Assembly: GCF_029624125.1 (NCBI RefSeq)
Contig: NZ_JARSBN010000002.1
Span: 248,001-312,000, forward strand
DNA length: 64,000 bases
Direction of reading: 5' to 3'
Origin: Winogradskyella marincola
GTDB lineage: Bacteria; Bacteroidota; Bacteroidia; Flavobacteriales; Flavobacteriaceae
In this document: positions 44,128 through 52,315 of the stretch, one piece after another
Layout: each line of letters opens with the position of its first letter
Numbering within the stretch: the first letter of the stretch is position 1
The notes under the pieces: generated by a model
Told to the model about the DNA's origin: nothing
Databases searched by the model: none
Seen by the model: only the letters and a program-made list of their open reading frames with translations
Made by a program: the position numbers and the translations under genes

Positions 44128-46764
44128 CTACTGCCAAACTGTAGAAGTATCTAAATTATTTTTTAGTTCGTTAGATCTATGAAATAATCTGGCTTTTAAT
44201 AGCAATCGCCTACCTTCAGGTTGCCTTGTGTAAACCAGTTTGGTTTTTCCCATATGTTTTACCCAATGCTTCAGAAAACACTTTGCGTCCTCTTTGTTTT
44301 TACCAAAGACTTCTGGAACTGGATAGAAATTTTCAATATTAAATCCCTTTTTGAAAAAATTGGTGTTGATAATAATATATCTTGGTGATGCTACTGGCTC
44401 TAAAAGTTCAGTTAAGGTCTTAACAAAAAAGGCTTCTTCATAATTACTAGCACCTTTTAAATTACAAACCACAGCATTAGAGACTAATTTGTGCGTGTAA
44501 ACTTTAATCCTATTTCGATCTGTATTCAAGAGTTGCATCTCATTCATGGTATCTACAATTGCTAATCCTATATTTTTGATTTTTCTGTGCAAAAATCCAT
44601 GTCTTAAATAGTAAACTGTAGCCTTGTAAAGTTTATAACCAAAGTATGCCAAGGCGATACAACCAACAACCTTTAATCCTGAAATGACCTTTGGCGGAGC
44701 TATAAGATTAAACGCCAACAAAATACTACCAGAAAAGAATATTATTAAGGCCAAAGCCATTTCTATAGCTATTAACTGTGATGCTTTTGCAAAATAGAAT
44801 TGTCGTTGTGCTTTAAACTGAGGTGTTTTAAAATCTTGAAGTTGTACTTGTCGAGTTAATTTATTGCCTTCACCTATGGAGTTTTTCCAATTCAAAAAGG
44901 TCTGCGCTCTTCCCACAGAATTGGTTACACTTGATGCATTTAAAGTCTCTAAATCTTCCTCAGATATTTCATTTGGTATACCCAAACGTTCAAAACCATT
45001 TGTGATGTATGGTAATTTTGTGTTGGTAATACCAACAAAGGCCTCAAACCTTCGTTTTAATAATTCTAACTCTTTTCCTCCATATTTATCCGTAGGATCA
45101 ATGCAAGCCAAATGCCAAATGTTGCTGGTTTTTTGAGGGTTATTTGCATCTCTTCTAATGGCTCTTCCTCGCATTTGGTTAGACGACACAAAAGACCCAA
45201 CAAAGGAAGCCAATATTAAACTGTTTATAGATGGTGCATCCCAACCTTCTCCAAGCAAGGCTTTTGTGCCTATTAAAACTTTAAAAACACCATCTTCAAA
45301 AAGCTTGGTAATGATGCCTACAAGGGCTTTTCTCGCTTTATCAGAACCTGATACTAAGACAAAATTATCGTCTCCTTTTAAGGTTGTAAACACATACGAA
45401 TTTTCATTGCCATAGGCTTCAATAGCGTGCATTTTTGAGTAATGAATTACAACAATAGTACCTGTAAGCACTGCCAAATCTTTATTATCTACAGAGCTCG
45501 TTCTCAGATAATGAAAAATAGGAACAACACCTATCTTATTAATTTGCTCAAAATCCTGATCTGAAGTGTTTAAGAATTCTTTCCGAACATAGTCCGTTAA
45601 CACCACACAGCGTAAATCATCTTTAAGCGATAGTCGTTCTGAGTTTACAATTTCTACAATACTTTCAATCTTACTAGGACTAAAAGCTAATGATTTGTAA
45701 ACTGTATCATTACCTGATAAATTAACCTTGTTTTTTTCTAAAAGATTAAGTTGTCTTAATTGTTTTTCGAGTTTTGAAAGATATTCTTCATAATCTTCAA
45801 GTTGCTCTCTGTCTTCAACTAAAAGGTTTTGCAACAGAATTTCTAACCATTCAATATCTAACTGTGGAAAACTAACATTATCCGTTTTACTCAATCCTAA
45901 AATGCTCAACCTATAATTATCTACAGGAATATTAACCGCATTAAGCGTTATTAGTAGTGATGAAAAAAACGTGGTATTGGTATAAACGGCATCTTCATAA
46001 TCTTCTGGATTGGTGTAAAACCGATGATTTTCAATAAGCGAAATAAACCTCTCATCGCTTAACAAATCTGCTCTTAGCGTTTCAATATTATCTCTATATT
46101 CCTGAATGTGATGCAATTCAGAATCATACGGTTTTGAGAAGTAAACAAAATCTTGATGTGGACTCAAATCCTTTTCCCTTATAAGACTTGGTACTGAGAT
46201 TTCATCATCTACATCACCACAAAGCGTAAAATATTTACTCACCTCTAAACTCGAACTATCATAAGGTGGTGTTGCTGTTAATGCCACAATAAAATAAGGT
46301 TTGCTCTTTTTTAGAGCAATTAAACAGTTCCACCACGCATTTTTTAAATGATGTGCCTCGTCTAAAACGAGTGTTTCAATATTGTGCGTTTTAAAAAATT
46401 CAAGAAAGTCCGTTTTATCCTCAAATGATTTGTAAAATGAATGTAGAGACTGGTAGGTAGAGAAAGTAATATCACTTGGATTTTTCACATCAAACGAAAA
46501 GGCTTCAAACGCCTTTTTATCTGTAAAAAACGACTGCAGTCTATCTTGCCATTGATCTCTAATGGTTAATGTTGGCGCAAGCACAAGCGTCTTTTTTCCT
46601 ATTCGCCTTAAAATTTCAATACCTAAAATAGTCTTACCGGAACCTGGTGGCGCAATAACATGAAAATGCTGATCTGAAATGTGTGTCTCAAAATTATCTA
46701 ATAGTTGCTTTTGGTAGCTTCGCCAAGGAAATTGAAATTGTAAAAGACTGAGACGTTCTGACAC
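44128..46764 (-). CDS. membrane-anchored DEAH-box (SF2) helicase-like protein
   Basis: An 878-residue SF2 ATPase. Walker A PPGSGKT is at 39-45, motif Ia in LVLAPTLTIRDQW, DEAH at 135-138, motif III ALTATP at 161-166, and the second RecA lobe has GEGWDAP (505-511) and the arginine-finger motif QMRGRAIR (530-537). Unusually, hydrophobic helices at about 663-687 and 695-712 follow, then a C-terminal domain of about 160 residues that I do not recognise, with a basic surface (KKGFN, EGRRLLLKARLF). Nucleic-acid unwinding or translocation at the membrane is a plausible role. The gene lies between hemF and hemB on the opposite strand. It resembles helicases seen in restriction/defence settings, but no partner genes occur nearby. 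Confidence 0.85.
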   Translation of the reverse strand: MSERLSLLQFQFPWRSYQKQLLDNFETHISDQHFHVIAPPGSGKTILGIEILRRIGKKTLVLAPTLTIRDQWQDRLQSFFTDKKAFEAFSFDVKNPSDITFSTYQSLHSFYKSFEDKTDFLEFFKTHNIETLVLDEAHHLKNAWWNCLIALKKSKPYFIVALTATPPYDSSSLEVSKYFTLCGDVDDEISVPSLIREKDLSPHQDFVYFSKPYDSELHHIQEYRDNIETLRADLLSDERFISLIENHRFYTNPEDYEDAVYTNTTFFSSLLITLNAVNIPVDNYRLSILGLSKTDNVSFPQLDIEWLEILLQNLLVEDREQLEDYEEYLSKLEKQLRQLNLLEKNKVNLSGNDTVYKSLAFSPSKIESIVEIVNSERLSLKDDLRCVVLTDYVRKEFLNTSDQDFEQINKIGVVPIFHYLRTSSVDNKDLAVLTGTIVVIHYSKMHAIEAYGNENSYVFTTLKGDDNFVLVSGSDKARKALVGIITKLFEDGVFKVLIGTKALLGEGWDAPSINSLILASFVGSFVSSNQMRGRAIRRDANNPQKTSNIWHLACIDPTDKYGGKELELLKRRFEAFVGITNTKLPYITNGFERLGIPNEISEEDLETLNASSVTNSVGRAQTFLNWKNSIGEGNKLTRQVQLQDFKTPQFKAQRQFYFAKASQLIAIEMALALIIFFSGSILLAFNLIAPPKVISGLKVVGCIALAYFGYKLYKATVYYLRHGFLHRKIKNIGLAIVDTMNEMQLLNTDRNRIKVYTHKLVSNAVVCNLKGASNYEEAFFVKTLTELLEPVASPRYIIINTNFFKKGFNIENFYPVPEVFGKNKEDAKCFLKHWVKHMGKTKLVYTRQPEGRRLLLKARLFHRSNELKNNLDTSTVWQ

Positions 46765-46785
46765 TCTTAAATGGGTTATATTGAT

Positions 46786-46793
46786 TAACTTTG
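46786..46793 (+). promoter_or_regulatory. -7 promoter element for hemB
   Basis: TAACTTTG fits TAnnTTTG, 48 bases before the hemB ATG and just outside the divergent helicase start codon. Confidence 0.45.
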
Positions 46794-46841
46794 TATTTGC
46801 TAAAAATAAGCATATTCACTTTTATATTCAGAATAACAATT

Positions 46842-47831
46842 ATGTTCCCAATACGAAGAAACCGAAGATTAAGAACAAGCGAAGCCATTAGAAGTTTAGT
46901 TAGAGAAACCTATATAACACCAAATGATTTTCTGGTACCGCTTTTTGTGGTTGAAGGCAATGGTGTAAAAGAAGAAATTGCTTCTATGCCTAATTACTAT
47001 CGTTTTAGTCTGGACTTACTTAAAGACGAAGTAAAAACACTTTGGAGTTTAGGATTAAAATCGGTTTTATTATTCGTAAAAGTTGATGATAAATTAAAAG
47101 ACAATAAAGGTACTGAAGCATTAAACCCAAATGGATTGATGCAACGTGCCATACAAACTGTAAAAGCCGTTTGCCCAGACATGTTGGTAATGACAGATGT
47201 GGCTTTAGATCCGTTTTCATCTTATGGACACGATGGTATTGTAGAAAATGGAAAAATTATCAATGACGCAACCGTTGAAGTTTTAGCCGAAATGAGCATT
47301 TCTCATGCTGAAGCTGGAGCCAATTTTGTAGCACCAAGCGATATGATGGATGGTCGTATTCTTGGTATTCGTGAGGCATTAGATCAATCTAACCTAATCG
47401 ATGTTGGGATTATGAGCTATTCTGCAAAATACGCCTCAGCTTTTTATGGGCCTTTTAGAGATGCTTTAGATTCTGCTCCTGTAGATATGGTAGATGTGCC
47501 AAAGGATAAAAAGACGTATCAAATGGATTTTGCTAATCGTGAAGAAGCGCTTAGGGAAACCGAAATGGATATTAACGAAGGAGCAGATATTGTTATGGTA
47601 AAACCAGGACTTTGCTACTTAGATATTGTAAGAGATATTAAGAATAATTTTGACGTGCCATTAGCTGTATACCAAGTATCTGGAGAATATGCTATGCTAA
47701 AAGCCGCAGCAGAAAAAGGCTGGTTAGACCATGATGCTGTAATGCTAGAACAAGTTACTTCAATAAAGCGTGCTGGTGCTGATATTATAGCAAGCTATTT
47801 TGCTAAAGATGTTGTGAAATTAATACAATAA
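46842..47831 (+). CDS. hemB: porphobilinogen synthase (delta-aminolevulinate dehydratase), aspartate-rich type
   Basis: A 329-residue enzyme that condenses two 5-aminolevulinate molecules into porphobilinogen. I use ATG 46842; an in-frame ATG at 46791 would add a hydrophobic non-homologous leader and begins inside the promoter. The Schiff-base lysines are Lys196 (SYSAKYASAFYG) and Lys254 (VMVKPGLCYLD). The metal-site segment 117-133 reads MTDVALDPFSSYGHDGI, with Ala121, Asp123 and Asp131 instead of the three zinc-binding cysteines, so this is a magnesium/potassium-type, zinc-independent HemB. It leads a plus-strand group and is followed 3 bases later by a cytochrome c gene. Confidence 0.95.
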   Translation: MFPIRRNRRLRTSEAIRSLVRETYITPNDFLVPLFVVEGNGVKEEIASMPNYYRFSLDLLKDEVKTLWSLGLKSVLLFVKVDDKLKDNKGTEALNPNGLMQRAIQTVKAVCPDMLVMTDVALDPFSSYGHDGIVENGKIINDATVEVLAEMSISHAEAGANFVAPSDMMDGRILGIREALDQSNLIDVGIMSYSAKYASAFYGPFRDALDSAPVDMVDVPKDKKTYQMDFANREEALRETEMDINEGADIVMVKPGLCYLDIVRDIKNNFDVPLAVYQVSGEYAMLKAAAEKGWLDHDAVMLEQVTSIKRAGADIIASYFAKDVVKLIQ

Positions 47832-47834
47832 AAC

Positions 47835-48224
47835 TTGAAACGGTTTGCCTTCATATCAATTTTTATAATCGTTGGAGGTTTATTTGTTTTATTTTTTTCT
47901 TTAACCACTTCTTATCAACAACCTGGTTGTGGCGTAAAAGAGTTTGAACCATTTTGCGGTACTACAAATCCATCTGAAAATGCTTCTAAAGGCAAACAAA
48001 TATTTAACACCAACTGTGCTGTTTGCCATAAACTAAATAAGGATATGACTGGACCAGCTTTATCCAAAAAGGCTAAATTTTATGATTCTATAAGTTTTAG
48101 TTCATTTATAAAACAAAATACTCGCGTTCATCCTATTGATAGTTTATATAATTCAAATTGTATGAAATTTCCAAATTTATCAAATGAAGATAGCTATAGG
48201 CTATTCGAGTATATTTCTAAGTAA
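47835..48224 (+). CDS. membrane-anchored c-type cytochrome
   Basis: A 129-residue protein starting at TTG 47835, 3 bases after hemB. It has a membrane anchor (residues about 6-24) and a small cytochrome c domain with the haem-binding Cys61-xx-Cys64-His65 motif (NCAVCHK) and a likely axial Met in NCMKFPNL. Two further cysteines (Cys32, Cys41) precede the haem domain. It would carry electrons in the periplasm, probably towards an oxidase. Tight linkage to hemB links haem supply to a haem user, which is suggestive only. Confidence 0.88.
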   Translation: MKRFAFISIFIIVGGLFVLFFSLTTSYQQPGCGVKEFEPFCGTTNPSENASKGKQIFNTNCAVCHKLNKDMTGPALSKKAKFYDSISFSSFIKQNTRVHPIDSLYNSNCMKFPNLSNEDSYRLFEYISK

Positions 48225-48274
48225 ATTTCTTATTTCATTTCGTAACTTAGCATTAACTTAAACCAAAAAAATTA

Positions 48275-49393
48275 ATGGGCTTACTCATATTCTACGCTAT
48301 AATTTCTATTTTCTTTTCCTTTTTGTGTTCTATTCTCGAGGCTGTTTTACTCAGTATAACACCAACATTTATTAATGTAAAAAAGAAAGAAGGCAAAGCT
48401 TATGCTGCAGATTTAGAAGAGTTAAAAAAAGATGTAGACCGTCCGTTAATTGCCATTTTAACACTAAATACTATTGCGCATACAGTAGGCGCAATATTAG
48501 TAGGTGTGCAAGCTAAAGTGGCCTATGCAGAACTCTACGGAAACACCAAAAGAAGTATTCTTGGTATCGAATTAACTGAAGATGTTATGGTAGGTTTGGT
48601 ATCTACGGTAATGACGATACTAATTTTAGTAGCTTCAGAAATTATTCCAAAAACCATTGGAGCAACCTTTTGGAAACAACTTGCCAACTTTACAGCAAAA
48701 GCGCTTAATGTCCTAATATTTCCATTAAAATGGACTGGGATTTTGTGGGTATTACAACTTACCACAAAACTAATTGGAGGCAAAGGTCACGGCAGTGTTT
48801 TGAGTCGCGAAGGATTTGTTGCCATGGCAGATATTGCTCACGAAGAAGGTGTTTTTGAAGAAAACGAAAGCAAAGTCATTAAAAACCTGCTTAACTTTAA
48901 AGAAGTACAAGCTAAAGACATTATGACGCCTCGTACGGTCTTAAAAACTGAAAACGAAACCATGACAGTTAGAGACTTTTTTGAAGCCAACTCTAATATT
49001 CGTTTTTCAAGAATTCCTGTGTACACTGAAAATCCTGATAATATTACTGGTTTAGTTTTAAAGGATGAAGTGTTTAAAGAAATGGGATTGGGTAATGGTG
49101 ATAAATTACTGTCTGAAATTAAGCGAAGCATCATCATTGTAAACCGAAGTTTGCCAATTCCAACATTGTTTGAACAGCTTGTTGAAAGCCGAAACCACAT
49201 GGCTCTTGTAGTAGATGAATATGGCTCTGTAAGCGGCATCGTAACTATGGAAGATGTTATTGAAACACTTCTAGGACTAGAGATTATGGACGAAAGTGAT
49301 AACGTATCTGACTTACAAATGCTTGCCAGAAAAAGTTGGGAAAGCAGAGCAAAGCGTCTTGGCTTAATAGACAACGAGAATCCTGAAAATTAA
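48275..49393 (+). CDS. CNNM/CorC-type membrane protein with CBS domains
   Basis: A 372-residue hemolysin-family protein: an N-terminal DUF21 membrane domain with three or four helices (about 1-180), then two CBS domains (about 195-320; VKDIMTPRTV-like KDIMTPRTVLKTEN and VVDEYGSVSGIVTMEDVIETLLG). The CorC_HlyC C-terminal domain is absent and the tail is short (to residue 372). Relatives are magnesium/cobalt transporters or regulators. It overlaps the downstream methyltransferase gene by one base, so translation is coupled. Magnesium efflux is the most likely role. Confidence 0.88.
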   Translation: MGLLIFYAIISIFFSFLCSILEAVLLSITPTFINVKKKEGKAYAADLEELKKDVDRPLIAILTLNTIAHTVGAILVGVQAKVAYAELYGNTKRSILGIELTEDVMVGLVSTVMTILILVASEIIPKTIGATFWKQLANFTAKALNVLIFPLKWTGILWVLQLTTKLIGGKGHGSVLSREGFVAMADIAHEEGVFEENESKVIKNLLNFKEVQAKDIMTPRTVLKTENETMTVRDFFEANSNIRFSRIPVYTENPDNITGLVLKDEVFKEMGLGNGDKLLSEIKRSIIIVNRSLPIPTLFEQLVESRNHMALVVDEYGSVSGIVTMEDVIETLLGLEIMDESDNVSDLQMLARKSWESRAKRLGLIDNENPEN

Positions 49394-49866
49394 TGGACAC
49401 CTGCTATATTGAAACTCCGCTTGGTATTGCCAAAATTGTTGGTGACAAAGATGGCATTACTCACGTTTCAATATTAGATAACTCTGAAAACACTTCCGAT
49501 AGTATTCCTGAATCGCTTTTAGAATGCGTAACTCAGCTTAAAGCGTATTTCAACAGTCAGCTTAAATCTTTCGATTTAAAATTAAATCCTGAAGGCACAG
49601 ATTTTCAGAAAAAAGTCTGGAAACAACTCTCTAAAATCCCTTACGGAAAAACCATTTCTTACCTCGACCTCGCCAAACAGCTTGGTGATGCCAAAACCAT
49701 ACGTGCTGCAGCAAGTGCAAACGGCAAAAATCCGCTTTGGATTATTGTGCCTTGCCATCGTGTTATTGGTACAGACGGAAGTCTAACGGGTTATGCTGGT
49801 GGTCTGCACCGCAAACAATGGCTACTAAACCATGAGAGCGAATACAAGCAACAATCTCTATTTTAA
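49393..49866 (+). CDS. ogt: methylated-DNA-[protein]-cysteine S-methyltransferase
   Basis: A 157-residue DNA-repair protein that moves methyl groups from O6-methylguanine to its own cysteine. The acceptor Cys121 is in the invariant IIVPCHRVI, and the DNA-contact helix has FQKKVWKQLSKIPYGKTISY. It contains only the Ogt-type C-terminal domain plus a short N-terminal domain, with no AdaA-like part. It overlaps its neighbours by one base on both sides. Confidence 0.95.
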   Translation: MDTCYIETPLGIAKIVGDKDGITHVSILDNSENTSDSIPESLLECVTQLKAYFNSQLKSFDLKLNPEGTDFQKKVWKQLSKIPYGKTISYLDLAKQLGDAKTIRAAASANGKNPLWIIVPCHRVIGTDGSLTGYAGGLHRKQWLLNHESEYKQQSLF

Positions 49867-50393
49867 TGTATAAATCTGGCACAAAATTTTTAAAACGCTT
49901 TTTTAAAGTTTCAACCATTTATAAATATGGTTTTAATTGGTCTCCAATGTATCGCAGATCAACAGCTAAACTTATTGAAGTAAGCGACGATTTGCATTAT
50001 GTAAAAATTAGGATAAAACTCAACTGGAAAAACAGAAATTACGCAGGTACTATTTTTGGAGGTAGTATGTTATCTGCTACAGATCCGATTTATATGATTC
50101 AGCTAATTCAGATTCTTGGTGAAGATTATGTTGTTTGGGATAAAGCTGTAGAAGCACGCTACAAAAGACCAGCAAAAACAACTATATACGGAGAGTTTAA
50201 GTTTACTAAAACCGAAATAGAAATACTAAAAACTAATGTTAACAGAGATAAAGAAGTTGATATTGCAAAAACCATGCATCTTGTTGATGATAAGCAAAAT
50301 ATAATCGCTACTTTTAATAAAACACTGTACATCGCAGAAAAAGCATATTACAAACAAAAACTAAAAAATCGCAAACAAAACACCAACTTATAA
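49866..50393 (+). CDS. DUF4442 domain-containing (hot-dog fold) protein
   Basis: A 175-residue protein matching the DUF4442 pattern: YKYGFNWSPMYRRSTAKL near the start, the segment NYAGTIFGGSMLSATDPIYM in the centre and TTIYGEFKFT later. The family has the hot-dog fold of thioesterases, so binding or hydrolysis of an acyl-CoA or acyl-ACP is possible. No catalytic residue can be proven. It overlaps the methyltransferase gene by one base and is 4 bases from the hydrolase gene. Confidence 0.85.
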   Translation: MYKSGTKFLKRFFKVSTIYKYGFNWSPMYRRSTAKLIEVSDDLHYVKIRIKLNWKNRNYAGTIFGGSMLSATDPIYMIQLIQILGEDYVVWDKAVEARYKRPAKTTIYGEFKFTKTEIEILKTNVNRDKEVDIAKTMHLVDDKQNIIATFNKTLYIAEKAYYKQKLKNRKQNTNL

Positions 50394-50397
50394 CCAC

Positions 50398-51552
50398 ATG
50401 AAATTCTTTAAAAAATTACTCAAATTCCTTGTCATATTTTTTGGGCTACTTATTGCCATACTATACATTACAGATACCGATTACTTACTAAAAGCTGTAC
50501 GCACTATTTATTTAAATGGCCATAGCACAGCCTTCCTTGAAGACTACAAGTACTTTGATAATAAAGAAGTAAAAGCCAGCGATAATCCAGAGCCTTGGCC
50601 AAACCACAAAGATTATAATTCTATAAAGCCAACAGATGAACTCTCTAAAGCCAACAAAGATTGGGGAACTATAGCGTATGTGATCATTAAAAATGATAGT
50701 ATTTGGTTTGAAGAGTACTACGATGGTTTTGGCGAAGACTCTAAATCTAACTCATTCTCTATGGCAAAAAGCTATGTGTCTGGCTTGCTCGGCAAAGCTA
50801 TAATAGATGGTTATATTAAAAGTTTAGATCAGCCTGTTTGTGATTTTCTTCCTGCATTTTGCGATGATAAAGCAAAAAAAATGACTGTCGGAGACTTAAG
50901 CAGTATGGCATCTGGCACTAACTGGGATGAAGCATATTATTCACCATTATCTATTACAACTCGCGCCTATTTTGATGATGATTTAGCCAAAGTAATGAAT
51001 GGCCTAAAAATGGATACAGAACCAGGACAAGCCTTTAAATATGCTAGTGGTGACACACAAATGTTAGCTATGGTGATAGAAAAAGCTACAGGCAAAAAAC
51101 TATACAAATATTTAGAAGAAAGCTTCTGGAAACCTCTGGGAAGCGAAAACGATGTACTATGGCAAGTTGATAGCGAAGACCACGATTTGGTAAAAGCCTA
51201 TTGCTGTATTGCCGGAAATGCAAAAGATTTTGCGCGTTTTGGAAAGCTATATAAAGACCATGGCAAATGGAATGGAAAACAAATCTTAGACTCAGCCTTT
51301 GTGGCTAAATCCATTACTCCTCGTTTTGCTGAAAGCCCAGAATATGGTTACGGATGGTGGATAAAAGATGTTGATGGAAAAAGTTTTAAAATGATGCGTG
51401 GTCACTTAGGGCAGTATGTTATCGTACAACCAGAAGACAATGTAATTATTGTAAGACTAGGACACCAAAAATCACCAGATGCAGGTGTTGGTGCGTTTAC
51501 ATCAGACATTAGCTTATATATTGATGAGGCTTATGAAATGTTAGGTTTATGA
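50398..51552 (+). CDS. membrane-anchored serine hydrolase (beta-lactamase/esterase family)
   Basis: A 384-residue class C-like serine hydrolase with an N-terminal membrane anchor (residues about 8-24). The nucleophile motif SxxK is Ser121-Met-Ala-Lys124 (FSMAKSYVSG); the second motif is Tyr-Ala-Ser in FKYASGDTQM; the third box is GHLGQ where many relatives have KTG or HTG. Substrates in this family range from peptides to small esters. Translation is coupled to the exonuclease gene by a 4-base overlap. Confidence 0.88.
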   Translation: MKFFKKLLKFLVIFFGLLIAILYITDTDYLLKAVRTIYLNGHSTAFLEDYKYFDNKEVKASDNPEPWPNHKDYNSIKPTDELSKANKDWGTIAYVIIKNDSIWFEEYYDGFGEDSKSNSFSMAKSYVSGLLGKAIIDGYIKSLDQPVCDFLPAFCDDKAKKMTVGDLSSMASGTNWDEAYYSPLSITTRAYFDDDLAKVMNGLKMDTEPGQAFKYASGDTQMLAMVIEKATGKKLYKYLEESFWKPLGSENDVLWQVDSEDHDLVKAYCCIAGNAKDFARFGKLYKDHGKWNGKQILDSAFVAKSITPRFAESPEYGYGWWIKDVDGKSFKMMRGHLGQYVIVQPEDNVIIVRLGHQKSPDAGVGAFTSDISLYIDEAYEMLGL

Positions 51553-52262
51553 TTTCAAAACTCAATCTTGAAAACATATTATTCTTAGATATTGAAACCG
51601 TTCCAGAGACGGAACACTTTTCAGATTTAGACACTACCAAACAAAGTCTTTGGGAAGCTAAATCTAGATACCAACGTAAAGAAGAGTTCTCGGCAGAAGA
51701 ATTTTATGACAGAGCTGGCATTTGGGCAGAGTTTGGTAAAATCATTTGTATTTCGGTTGGTTATTTTAAAATGGAAGGTGATATCCGAAATTTTAGAGTG
51801 ACTTCTTTCTATGGTGAAGAAGATAAGATTCTTAAGGACTTTAAAAACCTTATCATTTCTCATTTCAGCCAAAACAAGCATATGCTATGTGCTCATAATG
51901 GAAAGGAATTCGACTTTCCTTACATAGCAAGACGTATGATTATTCACAATATAGAATTACCATACAAACTCAATTTATTTGGCAAAAAACCTTGGGAAGT
52001 ACCTCATCTAGATACTCTAGAGTTATGGAAGTTTGGTGATTATAAAACCTACACTTCTCTAAAACTACTAACCAATGTATTGGGCATTCCTTCACCTAAA
52101 GATGATATTGATGGTAGCGAAGTTTACCGCGTATATTATGAGGAAAATGACATTGACCGCATCATTACTTATTGCGAAAAAGACACTGTTGCCGTGGCAC
52201 AAATTTTCTTGCGCTTAAGAGGTGATGAGTTGCTTCATGACAATGAGATAAAGCATATATAA
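51549..52262 (+). CDS. 3'-5' exonuclease (PolB1-like, RNase H fold)
   Basis: A 237-residue nuclease of the DEDDy type related to the exonuclease domain of DNA polymerase B. Motif I is LDIETVPE (Asp14, Glu16), motif II is CAHNGKEFDFPYIARR, and motif III is TYCEKDTVAVAQ with the Tyr-xxx-Asp spacing. No polymerase domain is attached. It would trim single strands or DNA ends in repair. It is the last gene of the plus-strand group and is followed by a strong terminator. Confidence 0.9.
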   Translation: MISKLNLENILFLDIETVPETEHFSDLDTTKQSLWEAKSRYQRKEEFSAEEFYDRAGIWAEFGKIICISVGYFKMEGDIRNFRVTSFYGEEDKILKDFKNLIISHFSQNKHMLCAHNGKEFDFPYIARRMIIHNIELPYKLNLFGKKPWEVPHLDTLELWKFGDYKTYTSLKLLTNVLGIPSPKDDIDGSEVYRVYYEENDIDRIITYCEKDTVAVAQIFLRLRGDELLHDNEIKHI

Positions 52263-52263
52263 A

Positions 52264-52292
52264 AAAAGCTCTGATTTTTATCAGAGCTTTTC
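52264..52292 (+). terminator. intrinsic terminator after the exonuclease gene
   Basis: gctctgat (52268-52275) pairs with atcagagc (52280-52287) around a TTTT loop; flanking A and T runs extend the stem and make it usable from both directions, serving also the convergent metalloprotease gene. Confidence 0.9.
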
Positions 52293-52315
52293 TTTACATT
52301 AATTTATGAATACCA

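Noticed and set aside
46791-46841. Upstream start codon for hemB giving a hydrophobic leader
   Set aside because: HemB is cytoplasmic, the leader has no counterpart in the family, and it overlaps the -7 promoter element; ATG 46842 is better.
48838-49374. 178-residue minus-strand frame opposite the CBS-domain protein
   Set aside because: Long but fully antisense to well-conserved CBS motifs; Ser/Leu-rich shadow composition.
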